Of a DNA stretch of 64,000 nt, positions 55,037 through 62,719 are shown piece by piece (positions within the stretch are counted from its first letter, which is position 1; each line of letters begins with the position of its first letter). This DNA comes from Streptomyces sp. NRRL B-24484 (GTDB lineage: Bacteria; Actinomycetota; Actinomycetes; Streptomycetales; Streptomycetaceae): the NCBI RefSeq assembly GCF_000717715.1, contig NZ_JOAI01000030.1, positions 35,662-99,661 on the forward strand, given 5' to 3'. The translations under genes and the position numbers were made by a program. Under the pieces are notes generated by a model. It was not told the origin of the DNA, ran no database searches, and saw only the letters and a program-made list of their open reading frames with translations.

Positions 55037-55159
55037 TGTGGATGACCCGTCATCAGATCGGTTGACGGGAAAGGCCGCTGTGGCCCGGACGGCGGAATTC
55101 CCGCGGAATGATCAGGCCGGAACGGCCCCGCAACAATCCGCAATCCCGAGTTATCCACA
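55037..55159. promoter_or_regulatory. Two DnaA-box-like nonamers facing each other
   Basis: TTATCCACA at 55151-55159 is a textbook DnaA box. TGTGGATGA at 55037-55045 is TCATCCACA on the other strand. They lie in the divergent recQ/DUF4192 intergenic region (54996-55200). Two boxes do not make an origin, since oriC has many. Confidence 0.45.
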
Positions 55160-55200
55160 GGCCGAACACGGGGTCCGGAAAAAGCAGCAAGCTTCGGGCC

Positions 55201-56874
55201 ATGAACCACGACGAACACCGCACCCCGCCCACCGCCCCGGTCGAGGGGCCGACCCCCACCGTGCTGCCCATGCCGATGCGCGGCCCGGCCGACATGGCCG
55301 AGATGCTGCCCTACCTGCTCGGCTTCTTCCCCGACGACAGCATCGTCGCCGTCGGCCTGCAGGGGCCCTCGCTCCACCAGGGCGCCGTCGTCCGGGTCGA
55401 CCTCCCCGACGACCCGGAGCAGTGGGGGCCGGTGGCCCGCGACGCCGCCGCGCTGCTGCTCGACCTCTCCGAGCAGCGCGACCGGCGGCCCGACCAGGTG
55501 CTGCTGTACCTCGTCCGGGATCCCGCCGACCCGGCGCAGTCGCAGAGCGGCGCACCGCCCGGTGGCGCCCCGCGGCCGGCCGAACCGCTGCGCCCGCTCG
55601 CGGACGACCTGGCAGCGGCCTTCCGCACGGCCGGGGTGGCCGTGAAGGAGTCGCTGTTCGTCTCCGGCGGCCGCTGGTGGTCCTTCCTCTGCACCCGCAC
55701 CGGCTGCTGCGACCCCGACGGCACCCCGATCCGCCCGTCCCACCGGCCCAGCCCCGTCGCGGCCGCCGCGGCCTTCGCCGGCCTGGCCCCGCGCGGCAGC
55801 CGGCGGGCCATGGTCGCCGGGCTGGCCCCGGTCGGGCCGCCGCTCGCCGCCGTCCAGCGGCAGGAGATCGAGCGGGCCGGCCCCGGCTTCCTCCAGGAAC
55901 TCGCCGCGGGGCGGACGACCACCGTCGACCGGACGGGCGAGCTGATCACCGACGTGATGGCCGAGTTCCGGGCCGGCGAGCGGGAGATCGACGCCGAGCG
56001 CACCGCCCGCCTGCTGCTCGGCCTGCAGGACAAGCTCGGCCGCGACCGCGGCGCAGAGTTCGCCGAGCGGGACGAGCTGGCCGTCGCCCAGCGGGTGTGG
56101 CGGTTCCTCGTCCAGCGCTGCGTCAGCCCGTTCGAGCACCTCGCGGCGCCGCCGCTCACCCTGCTCGCCTGGACGGCCTGGATCGCCGGCGACACCGCCA
56201 CCGCCAGGATCATGCTCTCCAGGGCGCTGGAGGTGGACTCGCGCTACACCCTCGCCCTGCTGCTGTACGAGTCGATCAACGGCGGCCTGGCTCCGGAACG
56301 GCTGCTGGCGAGCGTCCGCGAGCAGCGCGCCAACCGCGTCGCCGCCCGCCCCGCCACCCACGCCGCCGAGCCGCTCGCCGATCACGTCGCCGACCCGCGG
56401 ACGGAACCGGTGGAGGCCCGCCAGGAGGAGCCCGCGGCCGATGACCCCGGCCCCGACTCCCCGCCCGTACTGCCCGTACCGCCTGCGCCGGTCACCGAAC
56501 CCGGCACGCCCCGGGCAGCGGCCACGCCCTCCAGGCCGGGGGAGTGCCGCGAGCCGGACACACCGTCCCCGGGCACCGGACCGATCACCGACGGGGGACC
56601 GGACTCCGCTGTCGGAGGGCCGACGGGGGCACAGCCCGCCGCCGACCCGGTCCCCACCCGGGGTGCCGTCGCCGCACGGCCCCACCGGCCGGGCGGGCAC
56701 GGTGCCGGTGCTGCACCCCGAGCCGCGGCACCGGGCAGGCCCCCCGGCGGCCCGCCGCACGCCCCGCTGCGCCGCCCCACCGGTCCTGCCGGGGACAGGC
56801 CGAGGCCCGCGGCCCCACAGGCCCGGGACCGTGCAGGCGGTCAGTGGCACGCCCCGCAGCCCGGCGGCGGCTGA
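55201..56874 (+). CDS. DUF4192 domain protein
   Basis: 557-residue protein. The DUF4192 domain (about 28-380) starts MRGPADMAEMLPYLLGFFPDD and includes VVRVDLPDDPEQW, FVSGGRWWSFLC and LTLLAWTAWIAGDTATARIM. The C-terminal ~170 residues are Pro/Ala/Arg-rich and disordered. Its function is unknown. Divergent from recQ and convergent with the S33 peptidase 34 bases away. Confidence 0.85.
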   Translation: MNHDEHRTPPTAPVEGPTPTVLPMPMRGPADMAEMLPYLLGFFPDDSIVAVGLQGPSLHQGAVVRVDLPDDPEQWGPVARDAAALLLDLSEQRDRRPDQVLLYLVRDPADPAQSQSGAPPGGAPRPAEPLRPLADDLAAAFRTAGVAVKESLFVSGGRWWSFLCTRTGCCDPDGTPIRPSHRPSPVAAAAAFAGLAPRGSRRAMVAGLAPVGPPLAAVQRQEIERAGPGFLQELAAGRTTTVDRTGELITDVMAEFRAGEREIDAERTARLLLGLQDKLGRDRGAEFAERDELAVAQRVWRFLVQRCVSPFEHLAAPPLTLLAWTAWIAGDTATARIMLSRALEVDSRYTLALLLYESINGGLAPERLLASVREQRANRVAARPATHAAEPLADHVADPRTEPVEARQEEPAADDPGPDSPPVLPVPPAPVTEPGTPRAAATPSRPGECREPDTPSPGTGPITDGGPDSAVGGPTGAQPAADPVPTRGAVAARPHRPGGHGAGAAPRAAAPGRPPGGPPHAPLRRPTGPAGDRPRPAAPQARDRAGGQWHAPQPGGG

Positions 56875-56908
56875 GATGCATCGCCGACCCGGCCTCGGAG
56901 CCCTGCTG

Positions 56909-58222
56909 TTACGCCTCGCCGCGCGCCATCCGCACCAGGCGGTCGAGCACCACCCGGCCGCTCACCCGCAGGGCGTCGTGCTCCCACTCGTTGGTCAGCC
57001 AGAAGCGCAGGTTGCCCACGGCCCGCGCGGTCTCCAGCGAGTCCGCGGTGTCGACGTACATGTCGTCGAAGTACACGGCGGCGTACACCGGCACCGTGTT
57101 GGCGGCCAGCCGCTCGGGGGAGTACAGGTCGGGCCAGTCGCCGCGCTCCGCGAGCAGCTGCGCCGTCTCGCGCAGCGGCTGCAGCGCCGGGTCGGTCTCG
57201 AACATCCAGGGGTAGATCATCTCGCCGGTGAACAGCACCGGGGCGTCGGTGCCGAGAGCGGACTCGGCGTCGAAGGCGGGGAACTCCTTGCGGACGCGCT
57301 CGGCGGCCCACCCGGTGCCCGCCGGGTCCACCGAGCGCTGGCCGTAGATCGACTCGTGCAGCACGGCGTACAGCGGGTTCTGCGCGAACGAGAGCTGGGC
57401 GTGGGCCCCGGCGAGGAAGGTGTCGGACAGCTCCGGCCCGTCCACCCCTTCCACCCAGGCCTCCTCCAGCAGGTAGTGCAGCGCGCCCGAGCCAGACCCG
57501 GCGCCGAGCATCAGGCCCAGCGCCTGGAAGGCCCGGACGGTCAGCAGTCCGCCGTCCGGCAGCCGGGCCGGCTGCTGCGCGAGGTGGGCCGCGATGCGGC
57601 GGACGGCCGCCACGTCCTGCGGGTAGCGGGCGTAGTGCGCCGCGTTCTTGGCCGCCACCCGCGGGTACGCCGCCCGGTAGACGTCGTCCGCCGAGGCCCG
57701 CAGGCCGGCCAGACCGCCCGTGACGAACGCCTCGCGCAGGCCCTCCGGGGCCAGCGACAGGTAGGTCAGCGTGCAGAAGCCGCCGAAGCTCTGGCCGAGG
57801 AGGCTCCACCTGCCCTCCTCGCCGAGCAGCAGACGGCGGACCAGCTCGGCGTCCCGGACGATCGAGTCGGCCCGGAAGTGGGCGAGGTAGTCGGCCTGCC
57901 CGGCCGGGCCGCCGCGGCGGGCGAGGGTCTGCCGGTTGGCCGGCGTCGAGCGGCCGGTGCCGCGCTGGTCGAGGAGAAGCACCCGGTAGTCGTCGAGCGC
58001 GCGGTTCAGCCAGTCGTCGCGCCCCAGCGGCCGCCCGGCCTTCCCGCCCGGCCCGCCCTGCAGGTAGAGCAGCCAGGGCAGGTCGTCGTGCTCCCGCCCG
58101 GATGCCACGACCTCACGGGCGTACACCTCGATCCGCTCGCCCTCCGGCCGGTCGTGGTCGAGCGGCACCCGGAAGACGTGGTCCGTGGTGACGATTCCGG
58201 GCAGTCGGCCGACGGTGGACAT
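56909..58222 (-). CDS. Alpha/beta-hydrolase of the proline iminopeptidase (S33) type
   Basis: 437-residue serine hydrolase. The oxyanion-hole motif YLQGGPGGKAG, nucleophile elbow LLGQSFGGFC, and RGTGRSTPAN are S33 signatures. The His is expected near the C-terminal WLTNEWEHDALRVSGR. The segment GEMIYPWMFETDPALQPLRE is characteristic of actinobacterial members. It would release N-terminal proline or similar residues from peptides; cytoplasmic, no signal peptide. Start ATG at 58220-58222. Confidence 0.9.
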   Translation of the reverse strand: MSTVGRLPGIVTTDHVFRVPLDHDRPEGERIEVYAREVVASGREHDDLPWLLYLQGGPGGKAGRPLGRDDWLNRALDDYRVLLLDQRGTGRSTPANRQTLARRGGPAGQADYLAHFRADSIVRDAELVRRLLLGEEGRWSLLGQSFGGFCTLTYLSLAPEGLREAFVTGGLAGLRASADDVYRAAYPRVAAKNAAHYARYPQDVAAVRRIAAHLAQQPARLPDGGLLTVRAFQALGLMLGAGSGSGALHYLLEEAWVEGVDGPELSDTFLAGAHAQLSFAQNPLYAVLHESIYGQRSVDPAGTGWAAERVRKEFPAFDAESALGTDAPVLFTGEMIYPWMFETDPALQPLRETAQLLAERGDWPDLYSPERLAANTVPVYAAVYFDDMYVDTADSLETARAVGNLRFWLTNEWEHDALRVSGRVVLDRLVRMARGEA

Positions 58223-58820
58223 GCAGCTCCTCGGTACGTGCTGGTCGCAGGCGCGATGCGACGCGCGTCAACCATGTTCCGGGTACGGGCGCCGCCGAAC
58301 CGCACCGTATCCTGGCCGCGGACGGGAGCCGTCGGGGGAGGGCCATCGAGGTGGCCGCGCCGCCGTCGGCAGCCGGATCGGGCAGCGTCGACGGGGGTGG
58401 CGCGGCAGGTCGGGCGGTCGTACCGGGCCTGCGCGCCGTCGCCGCCGCGCCGGTCGGCGTGACCTGTGGCACGTGCAGGACGTTCATCAACCGGGCGCAG
58501 GCGGGCACCGTCCGTCCGCAGGCCCTGCACGGAGTCGACGCGCACCGCACCACCGGTGTGTGCGGACCGCAACACGGCCCGTCCGGGCAGAGCAACGGCC
58601 GTACGGGGCCGCGCCGGAGTCGGTGCGGCCCCGGCCGCTCCCGGCGATCGGCCTGTCGCACGGTGGACAGCATCGACCTGCCACCCGGCAGAGCAGTACG
58701 GACCTGCCACCAGGCAGGCAGTGCGGACCTGCCGCACGGCAGCGCAGTACAGACCGCGAACGAGCACGCTCGCGGTCGACCGGCCGAGCAGCCGCCGGCC
58801 GACCGAGGGAGGAGAGCCCG
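58223..58820. promoter_or_regulatory. 598-bp non-coding region with hairpin-bearing tandem repeats
   Basis: No convincing gene: the open frames crossing it have Arg/Gly-rich translations without domains. At 58675-58751 three tandem units of 25-26 bp (GACCTGCC-N4-GGCAG-N-GCAGT core) each contain a small CTGCC/GGCAG hairpin. A degenerate fourth unit (CCTGTCGCACGGTGGACAG) lies just upstream. The ribosome binding site GGGAGGAG precedes the GTG at 58821. Promoters for both flanking divergent genes must lie here. Confidence 0.6.
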
Positions 58821-61415
58821 GTGACCGTTTCCAGGCCACCACAGCCGGCCGCACCGCCGTCGGCCACCGAGCCGCACCCGGCGCCGGTTCAGCCCTCGGC
58901 ATCGGCTCCGGCAGCCCCACCAGCGGCACCGTCACTTCCCCCCGTACCGTCCGCACCGCCCGCCGGGCCGGCGGCGCCCGGGACGGCAGCCGGTCCGTCC
59001 GCACCTGCGGCACCTCCCATGCGGCCCGTACCGCAGGGCGCTGCCATGCCCCACCCTCCTGCGACGCCGCCCACGGTCCCGCCCGCCCCGTCCGTCCCTC
59101 GCGTGCCGTCCGTGCCGTCCGGGCCGGCCGCCGGCCCGACTGCCCCCGGCCGGCCCGTCCGTCCGCAGACGAGTCCGCCCGCGGGGCCCCCGAGCCCCCG
59201 GACTCCGCCGTACGGCATCCCCACCGCTCCGACCGTGCAGACCCCGCCCCACGGCGTCCCGCTCCCGCCCCATCCGGGCGGGACCCCGCCCTACGGTGTG
59301 CCGCTGCCGCCCCCGGGTGCGCCGACCGGCACTGCTCCGGGCCATCCCAGACCGCCCGCGCCGCCGCGCACCCAGGCGGCTGCGGCCGCCCACGACCTGC
59401 TGTTCTGCGTGGCCGCCCCGGCCCTGGCGGCGTCCGGCGTCGACGGCCAGCTCCGCGGCCAGGGGCTGCAGGGCTTCTACCGGTCCGGGATCCGCACGCT
59501 GGCCCGGATGGAGCTCCGCCTCGGCGGCATCGAGCCGATGCCGCTGCAGGGCGCGCTCACCTCCGCGGCCGAGGCCCGCTTCGTCGGCAGCATCCGCGTT
59601 CCCGGCGACCCCGATCCGGATCCGGCCCTCACCGTCGAACGGCTGCGCCACGCCGACGGGACGGAGACGGTCACCGTCCGCAACGCCGGCGGCCGGCCCG
59701 CCCGCCTCCCGCTGGAGATCACCTTCGGCACCGACCTCGGTCTGCTCGGCGACATCGCGGCGGGCCAGCGCAGCGCCGACCTGCCGAGCCAGGTGCAATC
59801 GGCCGGTCTGCGCTGGGCGGGCCACGGGCGCAGTGCCACCGTGTCGGCTCGGCCCACCCCGCACGCCGTCCTGGCGGGCGCGGGCGTGCTCCGCTGGGAC
59901 CTGGAGGTGCAGCCGGGTGCCCGCTGGTCGGTCGACCTGCAGGTGGAGCTGGAGAGCGTCCCGCCCGGCGGCCGTCCGCCCACCGGCCGGGGCCAGGGCG
60001 TCCCACTGCCCTGGTCCGAGCCCGAGGTGCGGTGCGACGACGCCCGGGCGCAGCGCCTGGTCCCCGCCTCCCTCGACGCGCTGGGCGCCCTGCTGCTCGC
60101 GGACGCCGACCGGCCGACCGACCTGTACGCCGCCTCGGGTGCGCCCTGGCGGTTCGGTCTCACCGCCGCCGACGCCCTGTGGGCCGCCCGGTGGACGCTG
60201 CCGCTCGGCACCCGGCTGGCGGCCGGGACGCTCCGCGCCCTGGCGCGCCGTCAGCACACCGGCCGTCCGGCGGGATCAGGCTCCGCATCGTCGGGTTCGC
60301 CGGCCGCGAGCGCGGCGGAGGGGCTGATCCCCGGGCCGATGCGGCACGGCGGTCCGGAGCTCCCGCCGACCTGCAGCGCGACCGAAGCGACCCTGCTGTT
60401 CGTCACCGTGCTGGCGGAGGCCTGGCGCTGGGGCCTGCCGCGGCACGAGGTGATAGAGCTGCTGCCGGCGATGGAGCGGGCGCTGGCCGCACTCCGCGCC
60501 TCCGTCGCCGAGGGGCCGGACGGGCCCGAGGGCTTCGTCGTCGACCTCGGCCGTCCCCCCGAGGAGAGGTCGAGCCGCACGGCGGTGGCCCGCTGTGAGG
60601 TGCAGGCGCAGGCGTACCGCGCCGCCCTGCACGGTGCCGAGCTGCTCGCGGCCTTCGCCCGGCCCGGCGCGGCCGAGTGGCTGAGCTGGGCCGCGGCCCT
60701 CCGGGAGCGGTTCCGGGAGCGGTTCTGGATCGACGACGTGGCGGGTGGGCGTCCCGCGGCGGCGCTGCTCGGCGGCGGGCGGGCGGCCCCCGCGGTCGCC
60801 TCGTCCTTCGCCCACCTGCTCGACGTGGGCCTCTCCCGCGAGGGCGACCTGCACGAGGGCCTGCTGGACCGCGAGCAGACCAGACTGCTCGCCCAGCGCC
60901 TCACCGCCCCGGAGCTGGACTGCAGCTGGGGGCTGCGGACCCTCGGCGCCAAGTCGCCGAGGTTCAATCCGCTCGGCCACCGCAGCGGTGCCGTCCGGGT
61001 GCACGAGACGGCGCTCGCCGTGGCCGGTCTCGCCGACGCGGGCTTCGAGCGCGAGGCGGGCCTGCTGCTGGAGGGCGCGCTCGGCGCGGCCGAGCACTTC
61101 GGCGGCCGCCTGCCGGAGATGTACGCCGGGGAACAGCGGGTGACGGGGTGTCCGCCGGTGCCGCATCCGGCGGCCTGCCGGCCGGCCGCGCTGTCCGCGG
61201 CGGCCGGTGTCCATCTCGTCGTGTCGATGGCCGGCATCAGGCCGGACGTCCCCGGCGGGCGAGTGGTGGTCCGTCCGGCCTCCAGCACGCCGCTCGGCGA
61301 ACTGCAGCTCACCGGACTGCGGGTGGCGGGCGAGCCGTTCTCCGCCAGGGTCAGCCGGATCGGCGTCGCCGTCGTCGAGGAGGCCTCGCCCCAACTCCAG
61401 CTCGGCGCGGGCTGA
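58821..61415 (+). CDS. Glycogen-debranching-like (GDE N-terminal) protein
   Basis: 864-residue protein. The first ~190 residues are Pro-rich and disordered. Residues about 190-380 match the glycogen debranching N-terminal beta domain ([41 protein letters not shown] by its leading residues, [20 protein letters not shown]). Residues about 400-860 form an alpha/alpha-toroid like amylo-1,6-glucosidases ([47 protein letters not shown]). The His/Trp-rich catalytic segments are reduced, so activity is not certain. GTG start after GGGAGGAG. Confidence 0.8.
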   Translation: MTVSRPPQPAAPPSATEPHPAPVQPSASAPAAPPAAPSLPPVPSAPPAGPAAPGTAAGPSAPAAPPMRPVPQGAAMPHPPATPPTVPPAPSVPRVPSVPSGPAAGPTAPGRPVRPQTSPPAGPPSPRTPPYGIPTAPTVQTPPHGVPLPPHPGGTPPYGVPLPPPGAPTGTAPGHPRPPAPPRTQAAAAAHDLLFCVAAPALAASGVDGQLRGQGLQGFYRSGIRTLARMELRLGGIEPMPLQGALTSAAEARFVGSIRVPGDPDPDPALTVERLRHADGTETVTVRNAGGRPARLPLEITFGTDLGLLGDIAAGQRSADLPSQVQSAGLRWAGHGRSATVSARPTPHAVLAGAGVLRWDLEVQPGARWSVDLQVELESVPPGGRPPTGRGQGVPLPWSEPEVRCDDARAQRLVPASLDALGALLLADADRPTDLYAASGAPWRFGLTAADALWAARWTLPLGTRLAAGTLRALARRQHTGRPAGSGSASSGSPAASAAEGLIPGPMRHGGPELPPTCSATEATLLFVTVLAEAWRWGLPRHEVIELLPAMERALAALRASVAEGPDGPEGFVVDLGRPPEERSSRTAVARCEVQAQAYRAALHGAELLAAFARPGAAEWLSWAAALRERFRERFWIDDVAGGRPAAALLGGGRAAPAVASSFAHLLDVGLSREGDLHEGLLDREQTRLLAQRLTAPELDCSWGLRTLGAKSPRFNPLGHRSGAVRVHETALAVAGLADAGFEREAGLLLEGALGAAEHFGGRLPEMYAGEQRVTGCPPVPHPAACRPAALSAAAGVHLVVSMAGIRPDVPGGRVVVRPASSTPLGELQLTGLRVAGEPFSARVSRIGVAVVEEASPQLQLGAG

Positions 61416-61482
61416 ACGACCCGTCAGCCGGCTGCCCGGGCGTCCCCGGGTCTCCGTCCGCCTTCCGCCCGTCCGTGGCGCC

Positions 61483-61518
61483 GGGCCTGCCGTGCGGGCC
61501 GGGCCTGCCGTGCGGGCC
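61483..61518 (+). repeat. Two perfect 18-bp tandem repeats
   Basis: GGGCCTGCCGTGCGGGCC occurs at 61483-61500 and 61501-61518 without mismatch, 67 bases after the debranching-like gene stop and before the NUDIX promoter. Each unit is itself partly palindromic (GGGCC ends). Confidence 0.88.
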
Positions 61519-61618
61519 GCGTCCGCCACTGCGCCACGGACCACGGCACCAGCGCCGTACCGGACGGCGGACCCGTCGGCCCGGGCCGGAGTTGCCGGGG
61601 TCGTGCGGGCACTCTGTG

Positions 61619-61642
61619 TTTATCGTCAGAAAGACGACTATC
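61619..61642. promoter_or_regulatory. Palindromic operator before the NUDIX regulator
   Basis: TTATCGTC-AGAAA-GACGACTA: the inner TCGTC (61623-61627) and GACGA (61633-61637) are exact reverse complements. It lies 10 bases upstream of the ATG, overlapping the likely promoter or start site. NUDIX/winged-helix (NrtR-type) regulators bind sites of this layout in their own promoters. Confidence 0.65.
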
Positions 61643-61651
61643 ATCATCGCC

Positions 61652-62392
61652 ATGTCGCGTTATGACCCGTCGGCCTTTCCCCCGTTCGCCGTCACCGTCG
61701 ACCTGGTGGTGCTGACGGTCCGGGACCACGAACTGTGTGCGCTGCTGGTCAGACGGGGCGAGCCGCCGTTCCAGGGGTACTGGGCGCTGCCCGGTGGCTT
61801 CGTCCGCCCGGACGAGGGCCTCGCCGAGGCGGCCTCCCGCGAGCTCGCGGAGGAGACAGGCCTGCGCGCGTCCGCACCCGCCCAGTCCACGGCCGGCGTG
61901 CACCTGGAGCAGCTCGCGACCTACGGCCACCCCCAGCGCGACCCGCGGATGCGCGTGGTCAGCGTCGCCCACCTGGTGCTGGCGCCCGACTTGCCCACCC
62001 CGCGCCCCGGCGGTGACGCCAGCAGCGCCCGCTGGGCCCCCGTCCGAGAACTGCTCGACGACGCTCCGGTGGACGGCGTCCCGCTGGCCTTCGACCACGG
62101 CCGGATCCTCGGCGACGGCGTCGAGCGCGCCCGCTCGAAGATCGAGTACTCCTCGCTGGCCACCGCCTTCTGTCCCCCCGAGTTCACGGTGGGGGAGCTG
62201 CGCCGCGTCTACGAGGCGGTGTGGGGCGTGGTGCTCGACCCGCGGAACTTCCACCGCAAGGTCACCGGCACCCCCGGCTTCCTGCTGCCGTCCGGCGGGA
62301 CGACGACCCGGCAGGGCGGGCGTCCCGCACAGCTGTTCACGGCCGGCGGTGCAACCGTCCTCAACCCGCCGATGCTCCGGCCCGAGGCCTGA
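61652..62392 (+). CDS. NUDIX-domain transcriptional regulator (NrtR-like)
   Basis: 246-residue protein: a NUDIX-like domain (about 8-140) with [18 protein letters not shown] and the degenerate Nudix box [20 protein letters not shown], followed by a C-terminal winged helix (about 165-235, [15 protein letters not shown] and [16 protein letters not shown]). Such proteins sense NAD-derived or sugar-nucleotide ligands with the NUDIX pocket. A NUDIX catalytic box with REL-EE is present, so hydrolysis cannot be excluded. The only nearby candidate target is its own operator. Confidence 0.86.
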   Translation: MSRYDPSAFPPFAVTVDLVVLTVRDHELCALLVRRGEPPFQGYWALPGGFVRPDEGLAEAASRELAEETGLRASAPAQSTAGVHLEQLATYGHPQRDPRMRVVSVAHLVLAPDLPTPRPGGDASSARWAPVRELLDDAPVDGVPLAFDHGRILGDGVERARSKIEYSSLATAFCPPEFTVGELRRVYEAVWGVVLDPRNFHRKVTGTPGFLLPSGGTTTRQGGRPAQLFTAGGATVLNPPMLRPEA

Positions 62393-62394
62393 CC

Positions 62395-62444
62395 CCGGCG
62401 CCCGGGCTGCTCCCTGCACGCGGAGGGAGCAGCCCGGGCGCCGG
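62395..62444 (+). terminator. Perfect 21-bp terminator after the NUDIX gene
   Basis: Arms 62395-62415 and 62424-62444 are exact reverse complements with an 8-base loop, 2 bases after the stop. Confidence 0.92.
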
Positions 62445-62533
62445 CCGGCCGCTGCTGGCGCCGGTCCCGTTCCGACCTGCTCGGAAGCGCTCCGGCCTGC
62501 ACGGGGTCCGAACCGCGTCGGGCGCCGACCGCA

Positions 62534-62548
62534 CTGACGATCGGTCAG
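62534..62548. promoter_or_regulatory. CTGAC-N5-GTCAG inverted repeat
   Basis: CTGAC-GATCG-GTCAG, perfect arms, in the 328-bp gap between the NUDIX terminator and the ABC ATPase gene. A TetR-like operator layout. The rest of the gap shows no gene. Confidence 0.4.
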
Positions 62549-62719
62549 AATCCTGGTCACGTCACCTGATCGAGTGAGGTCTGCGGGCGCGCTCCCCATC
62601 GGCCTCCGCAATGCCCGGAATCCTCGCCGCCGGGGCCTAGGGTGCTGGCGCGGGCAGGCGGAGCACCGCACTGCCCGGGGCCGGTGCACCGGTCGGCCGA
62701 GGCGTGGGAGCAGGCAGCG

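Noticed and set aside
55037..55159. Replication origin
   Set aside because: Only two DnaA-like boxes, no dnaA/dnaN genes, and no AT-rich unwinding region.
58351..58824. Possible 157-residue gene in the long gap
   Set aside because: Translation is Arg/Gly/Pro-rich, interrupted in meaning by tandem repeats, and has no ribosome binding site at its ATG.
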